From Palsa-504 sp963835775 (GTDB lineage: Bacteria; Actinomycetota; Actinomycetes; Streptosporangiales; Streptosporangiaceae): a stretch of DNA of 64,000 nucleotides. Both the position numbers and the translations under genes were made by a program. The notes below the pieces were generated by a model. The model saw nothing but the letters and a program-made list of their open reading frames with translations, did no database searches and was not told the origin of the DNA. Numbering within the stretch: the first letter of the stretch is position 1; each line of letters opens with the position of its first letter. The DNA is taken from positions 124,001 to 188,000 of the forward strand of contig CAWIHB010000001.1 in assembly GCA_963835775.1 (NCBI GenBank), in the 5' to 3' direction. Positions 17,139 to 25,092 of this stretch are shown here, piece by piece.

Positions 17139-17611
17139 GGCGCGGGCCTGGGATGCTCGGCGGCCCAGCGGATGGAGCGGACGATGTTCTCGTACCCGGT
17201 GCAGCGGCAGATCTGGCCGGAGATCGCCTCGCGGATCTGCTCGGAGTCCGGGTCGGGATGGTGGTCGAGCAGCCAGCGGGCGGTCATCAGCATGCCCGGC
17301 GTGCAGAACCCGCACTGCAGGCCGTGGCACTCGACGAAGCCCTGCTGCACCGGGTCGAGCTGGCCGTCCTGCTCCAGGCCCTCGACGGTCCGCACCGAAT
17401 GTCCGTCAGCCATGGCGGCCAGCAGCGTGCACGACTTGACCGGCTTGGCGTCCAGCCACACGATGCAGCTGCCGCAGTTCGACGTGTCGCAGCCCCAGTG
17501 GCTGCCGGTCAGGCCGAGCTCGTCGCGGATGAAGTGGATGAGCAGCAGCCGCGGCTCCACGTCCCGGGCGTACTCGGTGCCGTTGACCTTCATCGCCACC
17601 CGGATCGTCAT
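17135..17611 (-). CDS. coxS: Carbon monoxide dehydrogenase small (iron-sulfur) subunit
   Basis: A 158-residue protein carrying two [2Fe-2S] clusters that pass electrons from the molybdenum site to FAD. The N-terminal plant-type ferredoxin cysteines are in GCDTSNCGSCIVW and a following SC. The C-terminal cluster is in LQCGFCTPGM and QICRCTGYENIV. It has the usual family length of about 160 residues. The ATG at 17611 overlaps the coxM stop, and its own stop overlaps the coxL start, both as ATGA, so the three subunits are translationally coupled. Confidence 0.95.
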   Translation of the reverse strand: MTIRVAMKVNGTEYARDVEPRLLLIHFIRDELGLTGSHWGCDTSNCGSCIVWLDAKPVKSCTLLAAMADGHSVRTVEGLEQDGQLDPVQQGFVECHGLQCGFCTPGMLMTARWLLDHHPDPDSEQIREAISGQICRCTGYENIVRSIRWAAEHPRPAP

Positions 17612-18498
17612 GGGGTGACCCGCTCGGCGGCGCGGCGCAGGGCGCGGGTGGTGAGCTCGGCGACCAGATGCCGTTTGTAGTCCTCGGGCCCGCGCTGGTC
17701 GGCGGGGGGATGGCAGTGCCGCGCGGCGATGGCCGCGGCGGCCACGAAACTCTCCTCGTCCGCGGGCCGGCCGTGCAGGTACTCCTCGGCCTCGGCGGCC
17801 ACGAAGTGCTCGGCGCCCACCGCGGTCAGGCCGATGCCCGCCGCGGCGATGACCGGCCGGCCCGGGTCCCCGGACAGCTGCAGGACGGCGCCGGCCGCGG
17901 CCACCGACCAGTCGCCCACCCGCCGGGCCACCTTCTCGTACGCGCTGCCGGTGCCGGGCCGGACCGGGACCCGGATCTCGGCCAGCAGCTCGCCCGGGCC
18001 CACGGCCGTCTCGTACGGGCCGAGGTGGAACTCCCTGACCGGCAGGGTCCGCTCCCCGCCTGACCCCCGGATGACCGCCGTGGCCCGGGCCGCCGCGAAC
18101 GCCGCGGACAGGTCCTCGGACGGGTCGGCCTGGCACAGCGACCCGCCGACGGTGCCCCACAGCCGGACGATCGGGTCCGCGACCACCCGCTCGGCGTCGT
18201 GGAAGATCGGGAAATACTCGCCTGCCACGGCCGAATCGAGCAGGTCGGCGTGCCGGGCCAGGGCGCCGATGCGCAGCTGGCCGCCATCCAGGCGGATGTA
18301 GGCCAGCTCGGCCAGCCCGTTGATGTCGACCAGCACCTCGGGCTGGGCCAGCCGCAGCTTCATCATCGGGATCAGGCTGTGGCCGCCGGCCAGCACGCGG
18401 GTCTCCGGCCTGCTCAGCAGCATCAGGGCATGCTCGACGCTGGTCGCCCGCTCGTATTCGACGTGCGAAGGCACCTGCATGTACTGCATCATTCTCAC
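17608..18498 (-). CDS. coxM: Carbon monoxide dehydrogenase medium (FAD) subunit
   Basis: FAD-binding subunit of CO dehydrogenase, 296 residues. It shows both flavin motifs of the family: AGGHSLIPMMKLR near residue 36, and GTVGGSLCQADPSED near residue 110. The C-terminal CO-dehydrogenase flavoprotein domain includes HCHPPADQRGPEDYKRHL. The first methionine at 18498 was taken, but ATGs three and six codons further in are equally good, since MQVPSHVEYERAT is the usual beginning. It is the first gene of the cox operon. A 52-bp gap separates it from the deaminase gene, and no strong promoter stands out there. Confidence 0.94.
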   Translation of the reverse strand: MRMMQYMQVPSHVEYERATSVEHALMLLSRPETRVLAGGHSLIPMMKLRLAQPEVLVDINGLAELAYIRLDGGQLRIGALARHADLLDSAVAGEYFPIFHDAERVVADPIVRLWGTVGGSLCQADPSEDLSAAFAAARATAVIRGSGGERTLPVREFHLGPYETAVGPGELLAEIRVPVRPGTGSAYEKVARRVGDWSVAAAGAVLQLSGDPGRPVIAAAGIGLTAVGAEHFVAAEAEEYLHGRPADEESFVAAAAIAARHCHPPADQRGPEDYKRHLVAELTTRALRRAAERVTP

Positions 18499-18550
18499 TG
18501 GGACAGGCGATGCGCAACCCGGCGGTTAAGCCGTGACTAATACACGCAGC

Positions 18551-19027
18551 TCAGCGGCCGCCGATGTCCTCGCTCCAGACCTCGGGATAGCGCTCGGTGA
18601 ACTCGCGCATGGCCGCCATGCAGCCCTGGTCGTCCAGCAGCACGATCTCCACGCCCCGGTCGGTCAGGAAGCCCAGGTCGCCGGCGAACGTGTCGGCCTC
18701 GCCCACCACCACCCGGGGAATCTGGAACAGCAGGATCGCGCCGGTGCACATCTGGCACGGCGACAGCGTGGTGTACAAGGTGGTGTCGGCGTAGGACGGG
18801 CGGCGGCCGGCGTTGCGCAGGCAGGCGATCTCGCCGTGCGCCACCGGGTCGCCGCGCTGGACCCGCTCGTTGTGCCCGGCCGCGATGACCTGCCACCTTT
18901 GGCCAGCAGTGGCCGCGGCCAGCACCGCCCCGACCGGCACGCCGCCGGCGGCCAGGCTCTCCCGCGCCTGCGCCAGGGCCGCCGCCATCATCTCGTGGTC
19001 GGCCTGACTGGCCTGCCCGTATCCCAT
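18551..19027 (-). CDS. Yeast-type (FCY1-like) cytosine deaminase
   Basis: Zinc hydrolase of 158 residues that should deaminate cytosine to uracil. The zinc ligands are H64 in PVAHGEI with E66 as proton shuttle, and C91/C94 in LSPCQMCTGAI. Its length, the TTLYTTLSPC-x-MCTGAI block, the IPRVVVGEA segment and the C-terminal PEVWSEDIGGR closely mirror fungal cytosine deaminase, not the unrelated bacterial CodA amidohydrolase. It would act in pyrimidine salvage. It is encoded upstream of coxM on the same strand, and an out-of-frame extension of the gene upstream runs over it. A guanine or nucleoside deaminase role is the main alternative. Confidence 0.82.
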   Translation of the reverse strand: MGYGQASQADHEMMAAALAQARESLAAGGVPVGAVLAAATAGQRWQVIAAGHNERVQRGDPVAHGEIACLRNAGRRPSYADTTLYTTLSPCQMCTGAILLFQIPRVVVGEADTFAGDLGFLTDRGVEIVLLDDQGCMAAMREFTERYPEVWSEDIGGR

Positions 19028-19098
19028 GCCGGCCTACGCTACCTGACCGGTCACCTGGCCGCCGTAACCTGCTGGCCGGCCGGCGCCGGTTCCTGTTC

Positions 19099-19664
19099 TC
19101 AGTGAGCCGAACGGGCCGTGGCTGGCGTGGCCGGGACCTGCGTGCCGCGCGGGCCGCCCGCGGCCAGTCGTAGCTGATTTCCTCGCCGACCCGCAGCCGG
19201 GCCCAGCGGGCCGCCTCGACCTGCAGCGCCATCGCCGCCGCGGCGATCGCGCCGGTGTCCACGTCCGCCCCGGGCAGCACGGACAGCTTGGTGGCCGCCA
19301 GCTGCAGGATCTCGGGCTCCGACGGGCGGTCGAGCCGCGCGACGCACTCCACCAGGCTGGCCAGCGCCTCGGCCCGCAGGCCCCGGTCACGGAAGTCGGC
19401 CAGCAGTTCGGAGGACCGTTCGGCAGAATGGGGCGGACGGCGGCCGCTGACGTGCCGCATGCTCTCGAAGACCAGGCCCGACGCGATGCCGCCCCAGATG
19501 CCATCGGGGATGGCCAGCTCGCGCTCGACCACGAAGTGCCTGACGTCGTGCGGGAGCCGGGGCCCGGCCAGGCCGCCGTAGAGCCGGTAGGTGGCGCCGT
19601 CGTCCCGCTCGACCAGCGCGTAGGCGCGTTCGTGGTCGGGCAGGCGGGGGAACGTCACGTGCAT
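19099..19664 (-). CDS. Conserved hypothetical protein, probable frameshift near its 3' end
   Basis: Reads MHVTFPRLPDHERAYALVER from the ATG at 19664 and continues with a regular, soluble, Leu/Ala-rich protein of about 185 residues. It resembles uncharacterised actinobacterial proteins; no function is assigned. The frame then has no stop and stays open to 18537, running the whole length of the cytosine deaminase in another frame. Beyond about 19160 it turns into Arg-rich shadow sequence. In a neighbouring frame a stop at 19099 follows VPATPATARSAH, a normal-looking end. A one-base change around 19135-19160 is therefore likely, either real or a sequence error. Confidence 0.55.
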
Positions 19665-19899
19665 ATCCCCACTATGCGGAGCGACCGGACGGGCACCTAA
19701 TGGTTTTCGGGGTAGCGCGGCGGCGGCGGGCGCCACCGTGGCCAGCATCCGCACGTCCAGATGAAGGGGCGCGGCCGGCTACCGCGCGCACTATCGGGGG
19801 TGGTGCTGGCCCCACCCCTGATCGGGGGGCTTGGGGCAGTGTGCTCCCCCGGTCGGTGGTGGCACCGTAGCAGTCAGTTTCCGCATCCAGGAGGACCTG

Positions 19900-20607
19900 A
19901 TGATGTACCAGAGTACGCCCGGCGACGTGATCCAGCTGGACGGCGTGACCAAGATCTACCAGTCCGGCGTTTCGCCGGCCGTGGCCGATGTGAGCATGAG
20001 CGTGGCGGCCGGGGAGGTGGTGGCCGTGATGGGCCCGTCCGGCAGTGGGAAGTCCACGCTGCTCAACTTGATCGCCGGGCTGGACAAGCCCACCGCGGGC
20101 ACGGTCACCGTGGCGGGACGGCGGATCGACACCCTCGGCGAGAGCGCGCTGGCCCGGTTCCGGGCCCGGCACGTCGGGATCATCTTCCAGTTCTTCAACC
20201 TGCTCGACGACCTGACCGTGGAAGACAACGTGCAGCTGCCCGCCCAGCTGGCCGGGATGTCGCGGCGCCAGGCCAAGGCCCGGGCCGGCGAGCTGCTGGA
20301 GCAGATGGGCATCGCGGAGCACCGCAACGCCTACCCGGCCCGGATGTCCGGCGGCCAGCGGCAGCGGGTGGCGATCGCCCGGGCCCTGGTGAACTCCCCC
20401 GCGGTGCTGCTGGCCGACGAGCCGACCGGGGCGCTGGACACCGCCACCGGGCAGGAGATCGGGCGGCTGCTGCGTGACCTGAACCAGGACGGGCAGACGC
20501 TGGTGCTGGTCACCCATGACCCGGGCCTGGCCGAGCGGTACGCGGCCCGCACGGTGCAGATTGTGGACGGACGGATCGCCGGCGTGCCCGCCGGGGTGTC
20601 CCGATGA
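19900..20607 (+). CDS. ABC transporter ATP-binding protein (MacB/LolD type)
   Basis: ATPase of about 235 residues driving the FtsX-type permease encoded next. Walker A is GPSGSGKSTLLN, the Q loop is in IIFQFFNLLDDLTVEDNV, the signature is RMSGGQRQRVAIARAL, Walker B is VLLADEPTGALD, and the switch histidine is in LVTHDPGLAERY. The FQFFNLL form of the Q loop is typical of the MacB/LolD branch, which serves efflux, lipoprotein release or peptide signalling. AGGAGG lies six bases before the ATG at 19900. The stop overlaps the permease start as ATGA. The 235-bp gap upstream must hold the promoter; I could not pick one out. Confidence 0.9.
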   Translation: MMYQSTPGDVIQLDGVTKIYQSGVSPAVADVSMSVAAGEVVAVMGPSGSGKSTLLNLIAGLDKPTAGTVTVAGRRIDTLGESALARFRARHVGIIFQFFNLLDDLTVEDNVQLPAQLAGMSRRQAKARAGELLEQMGIAEHRNAYPARMSGGQRQRVAIARALVNSPAVLLADEPTGALDTATGQEIGRLLRDLNQDGQTLVLVTHDPGLAERYAARTVQIVDGRIAGVPAGVSR

Positions 20608-22952
20608 GCTGGTTGGGGCCGGTCAGAACCGCCGCCGGCGGGCTGCTTCGGCACAAGGTGCAAGCGGTCGTGATCGGCATGGTGCTGCTGGTCTCCACCG
20701 CCTCGGCCACGCTCGGCCTCGCGCTGCTGTCGGCGGGCAACGCGCCGTTCCAGCACGCCTTCGCCGCCCAGAATGGCGCGGACCTGGCCGTCGCCGTGAA
20801 CCCGGCGCGCGCGACAACCGCACAGCTCGACGCCACCCGTGCCCTGCGCGGGGTCACCGCGGCGGCCGGCCCGTTCGCCGAGGCGACGGTCCAGGTCCAG
20901 TACCAAGGCCAGCCCTGGGGACAGTTCACCCTGGCCGGCCGGGCCGCACCCGGCGGCCCGGTGGACGACGCGGTGCTGACCGCCGGGCACTGGCCGGACG
21001 CGCCCGGCCAGGTGGTGCTGGACGACGCGTCGGTGAACGGCGGGCTGCAGGTAGGCAACCGGCTGACCACTACCGGGCTGCCCGGCGCCCGCTCGCTGAC
21101 CGTGGTCGGCTTGGCCAACTCCGTCACGGACACCGCCGACGGCTGGGTCGCCCCGGCCGAGGTTCCGCTCCTGCAAGCGCCTGGTAGCGCGGCGAGCGCG
21201 CAGCTGCTGTACCGGTTCGCCAGCGCGGGCACCGCGGCCCAGATCCGCGCCGACCTGGCGGAGGTCACAGGGGCACTCCCGCCGGGCACGGTGACCGGTT
21301 CCTACCCGTGGCTGGCCGCGGAGAGCCAGAACACCAGCAGAGGCGCGATCATGGAGCCGTTCGTGGTCGCGTTCGCGCTGATCGGCCTGGCCATGGCGGT
21401 GCTCATCGTCGCCAACGTGGTCAGCGGCGCGGTCGTCGCCGGGTACCAGCGGATCGGCGTGCTGAAGAGCATCGGGCTGACCCCGGCGCAGGTCGTGGTG
21501 GCGTACCTGAGCCGGGTCGGCCTGCCGGCCCTGGCCGGATGCATAGCCGGGGTGGTGGCGGGCAACGTGCTGGCGATCCCGGTCCTGCAACAGTCGGCTG
21601 AAGCCTACGGCGTCGGTCACCAGCTGGTGCCCTGGTGGGCGTCGGTCGTCGCGCCGGCCGGGCTGCTGGCGCTGACCGTGCTGGCCGCGTTCGGGCCCGC
21701 GCTGCGCGCGGGACGGCTGTCCGCCACCCAGGCGATCGCTGCGGGCCGCGCCCCGGCCACGGGCCGCGGCTACGCCGTGCACCGACTCGCCGCCCGGCTG
21801 CGCCTACCGCGGCCGGTCGGCCTGGGCCTGGCCGCGCCGTTCGCCCGGCCCGCGCGGACTGCGGTGAGCCTGGCCGCGATCACGTTCGGGGCCACCGCGG
21901 TGATCTTCGCCTTCGGGCTGCACTCCTCGCTGGGCCGGGCCGCGGCCGCCCAGACCCTTTCCACCACGGTCCCGGTGGAAATCTGGGCGAACGGTCCCGG
22001 TACCGGGGCGGGGCCCCAGCAGTGGCCCGACGCGGCGCAGGACGCGGCGGTGTCCGCCGCGCTGCGCGCCCAGCCGGGCACCGCGCACCAGACGACGGTG
22101 TACCAGAACGGGGTCAAGGTGCCGGGCCTGCCCGGGAACGTCAACGCCTGGGCGTTCGGCAGCGACTCCTCGTGGCTGGGGTACGGCGTCATCGCCGGGC
22201 ACTGGTCCGACGCACCCGGCCAGGTAGACGTCAACACCGCGTTCCTGACCGCCAGCGGCCTGTCCGTCGGCGACACCGTCACCATTGATACCGGAACCGC
22301 CCAGGTCACCGCGCACATCGCCGGGGAGGTGTTCTACCCCGACTCCACCCCCACGGTGTTCGGCAGCACGCAGTCGCTGCCCGGCCTGGCCACGGCCGAG
22401 AACCTGTCACAGTGGGACGTGGGGCTGCGGCCCGGCACCAGCGTCGCCGGGTACGTCCAGGCCGTGGACAACGCCCTGGGCAGCCGCAGCCCGTGGGGGG
22501 CCACCACGCAGAACAACGGCGGCAAGTTCTACTCGATCGCCATCAGCCTGATCGGCATGCTATCGCTGATGGTCGGGATCGCCGCCGGGCTCGGGGTGCT
22601 CAATACGGTGCTGATGACCACCCGGGACCGGGTACACGACCTCGGGATCTTCAAGGCGCTCGGCATGCGCCCCGGCCAGGTGCTCACCATGGTGCTGTGC
22701 TGGATCGCCGTCCCCGCGGTGATCGCCGGGGCGATCGCGGCACCCGCCGCGATGGCGCTGAACAGTGCTACGGTGCGTGCCATGGCGGCCACCGCGCACA
22801 CCGGGGTGCCCGCCAGCTTTACCCAGGTGTTCCCGCCCTCCCGGCTGGCCCTGCTGGCGCTGGCCGCGCTGGTGATCGCGGCCGCCGGGGCGCTGGTCCC
22901 CGCGAGCTGGGCGGCCCGCGCCCGCCCGGTCGTGGCGCTGCGAACGGAGTGA
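20604..22952 (+). CDS. FtsX/MacB-family ABC transporter permease
   Basis: A 782-residue permease with an N-terminal helix (AVVIGMVLLVSTASATLGLA), a large extracytoplasmic domain, and two FtsX membrane domains of about three helices each plus a final block. The first domain includes LIGLAMAVLIVANVVSGAVV. The second, near the C-terminus, includes ISLIGMLSLMVGIAAGLGVL and the DRVHDLGIFKALGMRP loop, the conserved coupling element of this family. With its ATPase it probably forms an exporter or a mechanotransmission-type transporter; the substrate is unknown. A very strong hairpin ends the operon at 22986. Confidence 0.88.
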   Translation: MSWLGPVRTAAGGLLRHKVQAVVIGMVLLVSTASATLGLALLSAGNAPFQHAFAAQNGADLAVAVNPARATTAQLDATRALRGVTAAAGPFAEATVQVQYQGQPWGQFTLAGRAAPGGPVDDAVLTAGHWPDAPGQVVLDDASVNGGLQVGNRLTTTGLPGARSLTVVGLANSVTDTADGWVAPAEVPLLQAPGSAASAQLLYRFASAGTAAQIRADLAEVTGALPPGTVTGSYPWLAAESQNTSRGAIMEPFVVAFALIGLAMAVLIVANVVSGAVVAGYQRIGVLKSIGLTPAQVVVAYLSRVGLPALAGCIAGVVAGNVLAIPVLQQSAEAYGVGHQLVPWWASVVAPAGLLALTVLAAFGPALRAGRLSATQAIAAGRAPATGRGYAVHRLAARLRLPRPVGLGLAAPFARPARTAVSLAAITFGATAVIFAFGLHSSLGRAAAAQTLSTTVPVEIWANGPGTGAGPQQWPDAAQDAAVSAALRAQPGTAHQTTVYQNGVKVPGLPGNVNAWAFGSDSSWLGYGVIAGHWSDAPGQVDVNTAFLTASGLSVGDTVTIDTGTAQVTAHIAGEVFYPDSTPTVFGSTQSLPGLATAENLSQWDVGLRPGTSVAGYVQAVDNALGSRSPWGATTQNNGGKFYSIAISLIGMLSLMVGIAAGLGVLNTVLMTTRDRVHDLGIFKALGMRPGQVLTMVLCWIAVPAVIAGAIAAPAAMALNSATVRAMAATAHTGVPASFTQVFPPSRLALLALAALVIAAAGALVPASWAARARPVVALRTE

Positions 22953-22985
22953 CGAGGGCCATAACGTGGAACCCGTGACAGGAGA

Positions 22986-23017
22986 CCCGGGGACGGCCGG
23001 CCCAGGCCGTCCCCGGG
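22986..23017 (+). terminator. Strong hairpin terminator after the FtsX-type transporter operon
   Basis: A perfect 13-bp stem (cccggggacggcc at 22986-22998 with its complement at 23005-23017) and a six-base loop starts 33 bp after the permease stop. There is no T tract, as is common in high-GC actinobacteria. Confidence 0.75.
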
Positions 23018-23029
23018 TCGCAGCCAGTG

Positions 23030-23242
23030 GCCGGACATCGCGATCCTGGTGCTGTCGCAGTACGTGGAGGAGCGGTACGCGGCCGACCTGCTGTCGGCCA
23101 ACACCCGCGGCGTCGGCTACCTGCTCAAGGACCGGGTGGCCGACGTGGCCGAGTTCCTGGACGCGCTGCGCCGGGTGACCGCGGGCGGCACCGCCGGGTG
23201 CTGGCCGTGCTGCGCTACCTGGGCGCCGCGCCGGCCGGGTGA
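23030..23242 (+). pseudogene. Remnant of a LuxR/NarL-type response regulator
   Basis: From about 23030 the frame reads the second half of a receiver domain: PDIAILVLSQYVEERYAADL, then VGYLLKDRVADVAEF and LRRVTAGGT. The lysine of YLLKD is the conserved receiver lysine. At about 23200 the sequence jumps into another frame reading HRRVLAVLRYLGA before the TGA at 23240, the usual last residues of this regulator family. The first half of the receiver and the whole DNA-binding helix-turn-helix are missing. It lies between a strong terminator and a convergent gene, so it is probably not expressed. Confidence 0.7.
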
Positions 23243-23245
23243 GGG

Positions 23246-23989
23246 TTACGCGGTGCGGCGGCGGAACAGGACCATGGCGGCGGCGACGCTGACCGCCATG
23301 ATGCCGCCGATCCAGGCCAGCGCGAGCCACAGCTGGCTGCCGGCCGGCTGGCCGAGAAGCAGGCCGCGGATGGTCTCGGTGACCGATGTGGCCGGCTGGT
23401 TTGTAGCGAAGCCGCGCAGCCACCACGGCATGGTCCAGACCGGGACGAAGGCGCTGCTGGCGTAGCAGAAGAACATCAGGAAGAACATCGCGCCGTTGGC
23501 CGCCTCCGGCGCCCGGACGGCCAGGCCGAACGCGGCGGCCAGCCAGGACACCGCGGCCACGAACAGCAGCAGCACGCCCAGCGCGGCGGCGAAACGGGCC
23601 AGGCCGGCGTGCGGCCGGAAGCCGATGCCGACCGCGACCGCGGTCACCAGCAGGGTCGAGACCAGGTTGCGGAGCAGGCTCGCGGTCACGTGCCCGGCCA
23701 GTACCGTCGTGCCCGGGATGTCGAGCGAGCGGAACCGGTCGATGATGCCGCCGGTCATGTCCTGGCAGACGGTGACCGCGGTGGTGGACCCGCCGGTCAC
23801 CGCGCACAGCAGCAGCACGCCCGGGACCACGTAGTCGACGTAGCTGGTGCCGATGCGCACCGCCCCGCCGAACAGGTACACGAACACCACCATCAGCATC
23901 ACCGGCAGCAGCAGCGCGGTCAGCAGCGCGTCCGGGCTGCGGGCCGACAGCCGCAGGCTGCGGGCGGCCATGGTCAGGGCGTCAGACAT
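23246..23989 (-). CDS. ABC-2 type transporter permease (DrrB-like)
   Basis: A 247-residue membrane protein with six hydrophobic segments, for example LLTALLLPVMLMVVFVYLFG and LGVLLLFVAAVSWLAAAFGL. The segment AVTVCQDMTGGIIDRFRSLD is the conserved cytoplasmic ABC-2 permease motif seen in DrrB-like drug exporters. It overlaps the upstream ATPase gene by 8 bp, forming a two-gene export system. The divergent TetR regulator suggests it is induced by its substrate, possibly an antibiotic or other amphipathic compound. Confidence 0.9.
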   Translation of the reverse strand: MSDALTMAARSLRLSARSPDALLTALLLPVMLMVVFVYLFGGAVRIGTSYVDYVVPGVLLLCAVTGGSTTAVTVCQDMTGGIIDRFRSLDIPGTTVLAGHVTASLLRNLVSTLLVTAVAVGIGFRPHAGLARFAAALGVLLLFVAAVSWLAAAFGLAVRAPEAANGAMFFLMFFCYASSAFVPVWTMPWWLRGFATNQPATSVTETIRGLLLGQPAGSQLWLALAWIGGIMAVSVAAAMVLFRRRTA

Positions 23990-24932
23990 GAGCGGTCTCC
24001 TTACTCGGGGCGATCAGGGTGAGGAAAACGTCGTCCAGGGTGGCGCCATGCACGGCGAAGCTGGCGATCAGGCCGCGATCCGGGTCGGCCGCGTCCAGCA
24101 GGGCACGGACCTGCCCGGCGCTGCCGTCGGTGGCCACGCCCACGGTCAGGCTCGTTTCGTCCAGGCGCACCACATGATCGGCCAGCCGGTTGCTGACCTG
24201 CTGGAACGCTGCCCGGGTGGGACAGGTCAGGTCGAGCCGCTGGGCCGCCACCCGCCGCTTGAGCTCGGCGGCGGTGCCCTCGGCGATCAGGCGCCCGGCG
24301 TTCAGCACCGCGATGCGGCCGGCCAGCCGGTCGGCCTCCTCCAGGTACTGCGTGGTCAGGAAGACGGTCACGCCGTCCGCGGCCAGGCCCTCGATGACCT
24401 GCCACATGGTCTGCCTGCTGGCCGGGTCCAGGCCGGCCGAGGGCTCGTCGAGGAAGATCACCGCCGGGCGGGCGACCAGGCTGGCGGCCAGGTCGAGGCG
24501 GCGGCGCATGCCCCCTGAGTAGGTGCTCACCCGGCGGGCGGCCGCGTCGGCCAGGTCGAACTGGCCGAGGAGTTCGGCGGCGCGCTGGCGAGCTGCCGTT
24601 CCGGACAGCCCGGACAGCCGGCCCATCATGCGCAGGTTCTCCGCGCCGGTCTGCACCTCGTCCAGCGCGGCGAACTGGCCGGTGAGGCTGATCCGGCACC
24701 GGACCTGGCGCCGGTCCCGGACCACATCGAAACCGGCCACCCGGGCCTGGCCCGCGTCCGCCCGGGACAGTGTGGCCAGGATGCGGACGGTGGTGGTCTT
24801 ACCTGCGCCGTTCGGCCCCAGCAGCGCGAACACGCTGCCGCGGGGCACGGCCAGGTCGACCCCGGTCAGCACCCGCACGTCGCGGTAGGACTTGACCAGG
24901 CCGGTGGCCTGGATCGCAAGCTCGTCACTCAT
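23982..24932 (-). CDS. ABC transporter ATP-binding protein (DrrA-like)
   Basis: A 316-residue ATPase of the daunorubicin-resistance branch. Walker A is GPNGAGKTTTVRI, the Q-loop region is SLTGQFAALDEVQTGAENL, the signature is TYSGGMRRRLDLAASL, Walker B is VIFLDEPSAGLDP, and the switch region is FLTTQYLEEADRL. The last 90 residues are the DrrA-type C-terminal extension (DVFLTLI near the end). It is first in the operon with the permease. Its promoter must overlap the palindromic operator between it and the TetR gene. Confidence 0.93.
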   Translation of the reverse strand: MSDELAIQATGLVKSYRDVRVLTGVDLAVPRGSVFALLGPNGAGKTTTVRILATLSRADAGQARVAGFDVVRDRRQVRCRISLTGQFAALDEVQTGAENLRMMGRLSGLSGTAARQRAAELLGQFDLADAAARRVSTYSGGMRRRLDLAASLVARPAVIFLDEPSAGLDPASRQTMWQVIEGLAADGVTVFLTTQYLEEADRLAGRIAVLNAGRLIAEGTAAELKRRVAAQRLDLTCPTRAAFQQVSNRLADHVVRLDETSLTVGVATDGSAGQVRALLDAADPDRGLIASFAVHGATLDDVFLTLIAPSKETAHV

Positions 24933-24983
24933 GGCTTTTGCTGATCCCCTCGTCGGTTGGCCGGCCCCGTTGGTCCGGCAGAC

Positions 24984-25029
24984 TTACTGCGTATGTCATA
25001 CGCTATATTGTGTAAGCTATACGCAGTAA
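24984..25029. promoter_or_regulatory. TetR-type operator region between the exporter and tetR genes
   Basis: A perfect 15-bp palindrome, gcgtatgtcatacgc, sits at 24989-25003. A half-conserved second copy, gtgtaagctatacgc, covers 25010-25024. The outermost 11 bases on each side (24984-24994 and 25019-25029) are perfect inverted complements. Between the two copies is an AT-rich TATATT suited to a -10 element. A TetR dimer pair bound here would block both divergent promoters. Confidence 0.75.
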
Positions 25030-25092
25030 TAGGATGCTGTCAAGGAGGGAGACAGGACATGACCGGGGCCGAGCCAACGGCGGAGCGGGCGC

